A stretch of 64,000 nt of DNA from Pyrenophora tritici-repentis (Eukaryota; Ascomycota; Dothideomycetes; Pleosporales; Pleosporaceae), in assembly GCF_003171515.1 (NCBI RefSeq), contig NC_089393.1, forward strand, positions 930,001 through 994,000, read 5' to 3'. Below, one piece after another: positions 63,241 through 64,000 of this stretch. The first letter of the stretch is position 1. Each line of letters opens with the position of its first letter. A program made the position numbers and the translations under genes. Below the pieces are notes generated by a model that had not been told where the DNA came from, did no database searches, and saw only the letters and a list, made by a program, of their open reading frames with translations.

Positions 63241-63849
63241 TCAGGATGCTGCTTTGCGTTCTAGGTTCTTGCCATGTAAAACGCCTAGCATCTTCAACCC
63301 TTCATCCTCAACTGCAACACTATCTTTGTCATTGCTTTCCTTTTTGACCAAAGTTACATGAGCCTGTGTAGTTTCCCATCCGCTGATGAGGAGAACCTCA
63401 TGGTCTCCCGGAGCCATGTCGCATCTCCAGCCATGTGCTACATTGAACGGATGAGTAGTTTTGAGCTGTTGCATATGCTTGATAACAGCGCGGTCGACCG
63501 ATTCAACCTGCTCTCCTTTGACATACATTCTCTCCATTGCCAGGATAGGCGCATCCGCTGGAATCAAATGCATGCCACCAAACTCCACGTGTATTGTCCA
63601 ACGAAATTCGAGCATGTCCTCCTGGGGTCCGAGAACCTCTTCCCGTGCCGGAGAAGCCAGAAACTTTAGATGAGCGTCCAGATCTGGCCATATACCCAGA
63701 ATGAAGATCAAATCGGGCTCCTCAACGGAGACGTAGAATTGCGAGTTGGTCTGTAGTTTGTCTCGGACAGCCGATAAAGTTTGGAGCAACGCTGGATCAT
63801 CCGCGGTAATACCTTTCAGACATAGCTGAGTGATCTCGAGAACCGGCAT
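63241..63849 (-). CDS. ABM-type (dimeric alpha-beta barrel) protein, uncharacterised
   Basis: From the ATG at 63849 (MPVLEITQLCLKG) the product has 202 residues. It reads as two similar halves: PVLEITQL...FYVSVEEPDLIFILGIWPDLDAH, and APILAMERMYVKG...HGWRCD...EVLLISGWET. Each has the beta-strand / GxW pattern of antibiotic-biosynthesis-monooxygenase-like ferredoxin folds. Fungal members are mostly of unknown function; some act on quinones or polyketides, but no neighbouring biosynthetic cluster is visible here. An upstream in-frame extension to 63918 exists but lacks family features. The gene's promoter lies in the last 150 bp of the window. Confidence 0.7.
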   Translation of the reverse strand: MPVLEITQLCLKGITADDPALLQTLSAVRDKLQTNSQFYVSVEEPDLIFILGIWPDLDAHLKFLASPAREEVLGPQEDMLEFRWTIHVEFGGMHLIPADAPILAMERMYVKGEQVESVDRAVIKHMQQLKTTHPFNVAHGWRCDMAPGDHEVLLISGWETTQAHVTLVKKESNDKDSVAVEDEGLKMLGVLHGKNLERKAAS

Positions 63850-64000
63850 GCTTGCGGGCGTGAAACTGATAGCGGCTGGTATCGTTGACCAATATGAATA
63901 GGTACAGGGCAGAAACACTCGTGTGAGAAAAAAAGTTTGTAATTTTAAGACTAGCAGCTGGCGGCGTTATGGTCAACGTAAAAGCGATATTCCCATCCTA

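Overview
This window is nuclear DNA from a filamentous ascomycete. Genes are intron-poor, introns are short (47-106 nt), and the families are typically pezizomycotinan (Ecl1-type zinc protein, DUF3984-like protein, GH92 mannosidase, ABM-type protein, RIP-like transposon decay). A dothideomycete/pleosporalean source is my inference from protein flavour, not something the sequence proves.

Layout. 1-3403 is AT-richer and gene-free. 3404-6651 carries VPS29 (retromer, +) and a HAL2/MET22-type 3'(2'),5'-bisphosphate nucleotidase (-). 6652-16515 is gene-poor: one Ecl1-like gene at 10091 and one doubtful small gene at 6926. 16516-28820 holds a 756-residue repeat-rich basic/acidic protein (-), an alanine:glyoxylate aminotransferase (+), a single-pass membrane protein (+), two small related-looking membrane proteins with a decayed locus between them, and COQ2 (-).

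29060-37861 is a nested mobile-element island. A Fot1/pogo-type DNA transposon (TA target duplication, 23-bp perfect terminal inverted repeats) is riddled with in-frame stops of the kind RIP makes. Its transposase is split by a full-length Ty3/gypsy chromovirus (29829-36550) with two 378-bp LTRs that I read as identical and a CTTAT target duplication. The gypsy element carries gag, pol and a chromodomain frame on the minus strand. On the plus strand, between the pol stop and the polypurine tract, it carries an intact 196-codon gene with a perfect Zn(II)2Cys6 spacing, a coiled coil, an acidic tail and its own TATA box. Its LTR has four tandem 18-bp units with a palindromic core directly upstream of the LTR TATA box. 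The 8 nt at the predicted mRNA start are complementary to the site next to the 5' LTR, which suggests self-priming. An element that encodes its own DNA-binding regulator opposite to its genomic RNA is the most interesting candidate system here.

37864-64000 returns to host genes: a JmjC + zf-4CXXC_R1 chromatin protein with AT hooks, starting 263 bp from the transposon end (+); a helix-hairpin-helix protein (+); a large CaMKK/SNF1-activating-type kinase (-); GPI10/PIG-B mannosyltransferase (five exons, +); a DUF3984-like protein (-); a SIW14-type phosphatase (+); a secreted GH92 mannosidase (-); and an ABM-fold protein (-).

The host genes do not form a pathway cluster; they are ordinary housekeeping and regulatory loci. 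Two introns (in the HAL2-like and GH92 genes) can only be spliced in frame with GC-AG borders. Exon joins are deduced from reading frame and family conservation, without transcript data.
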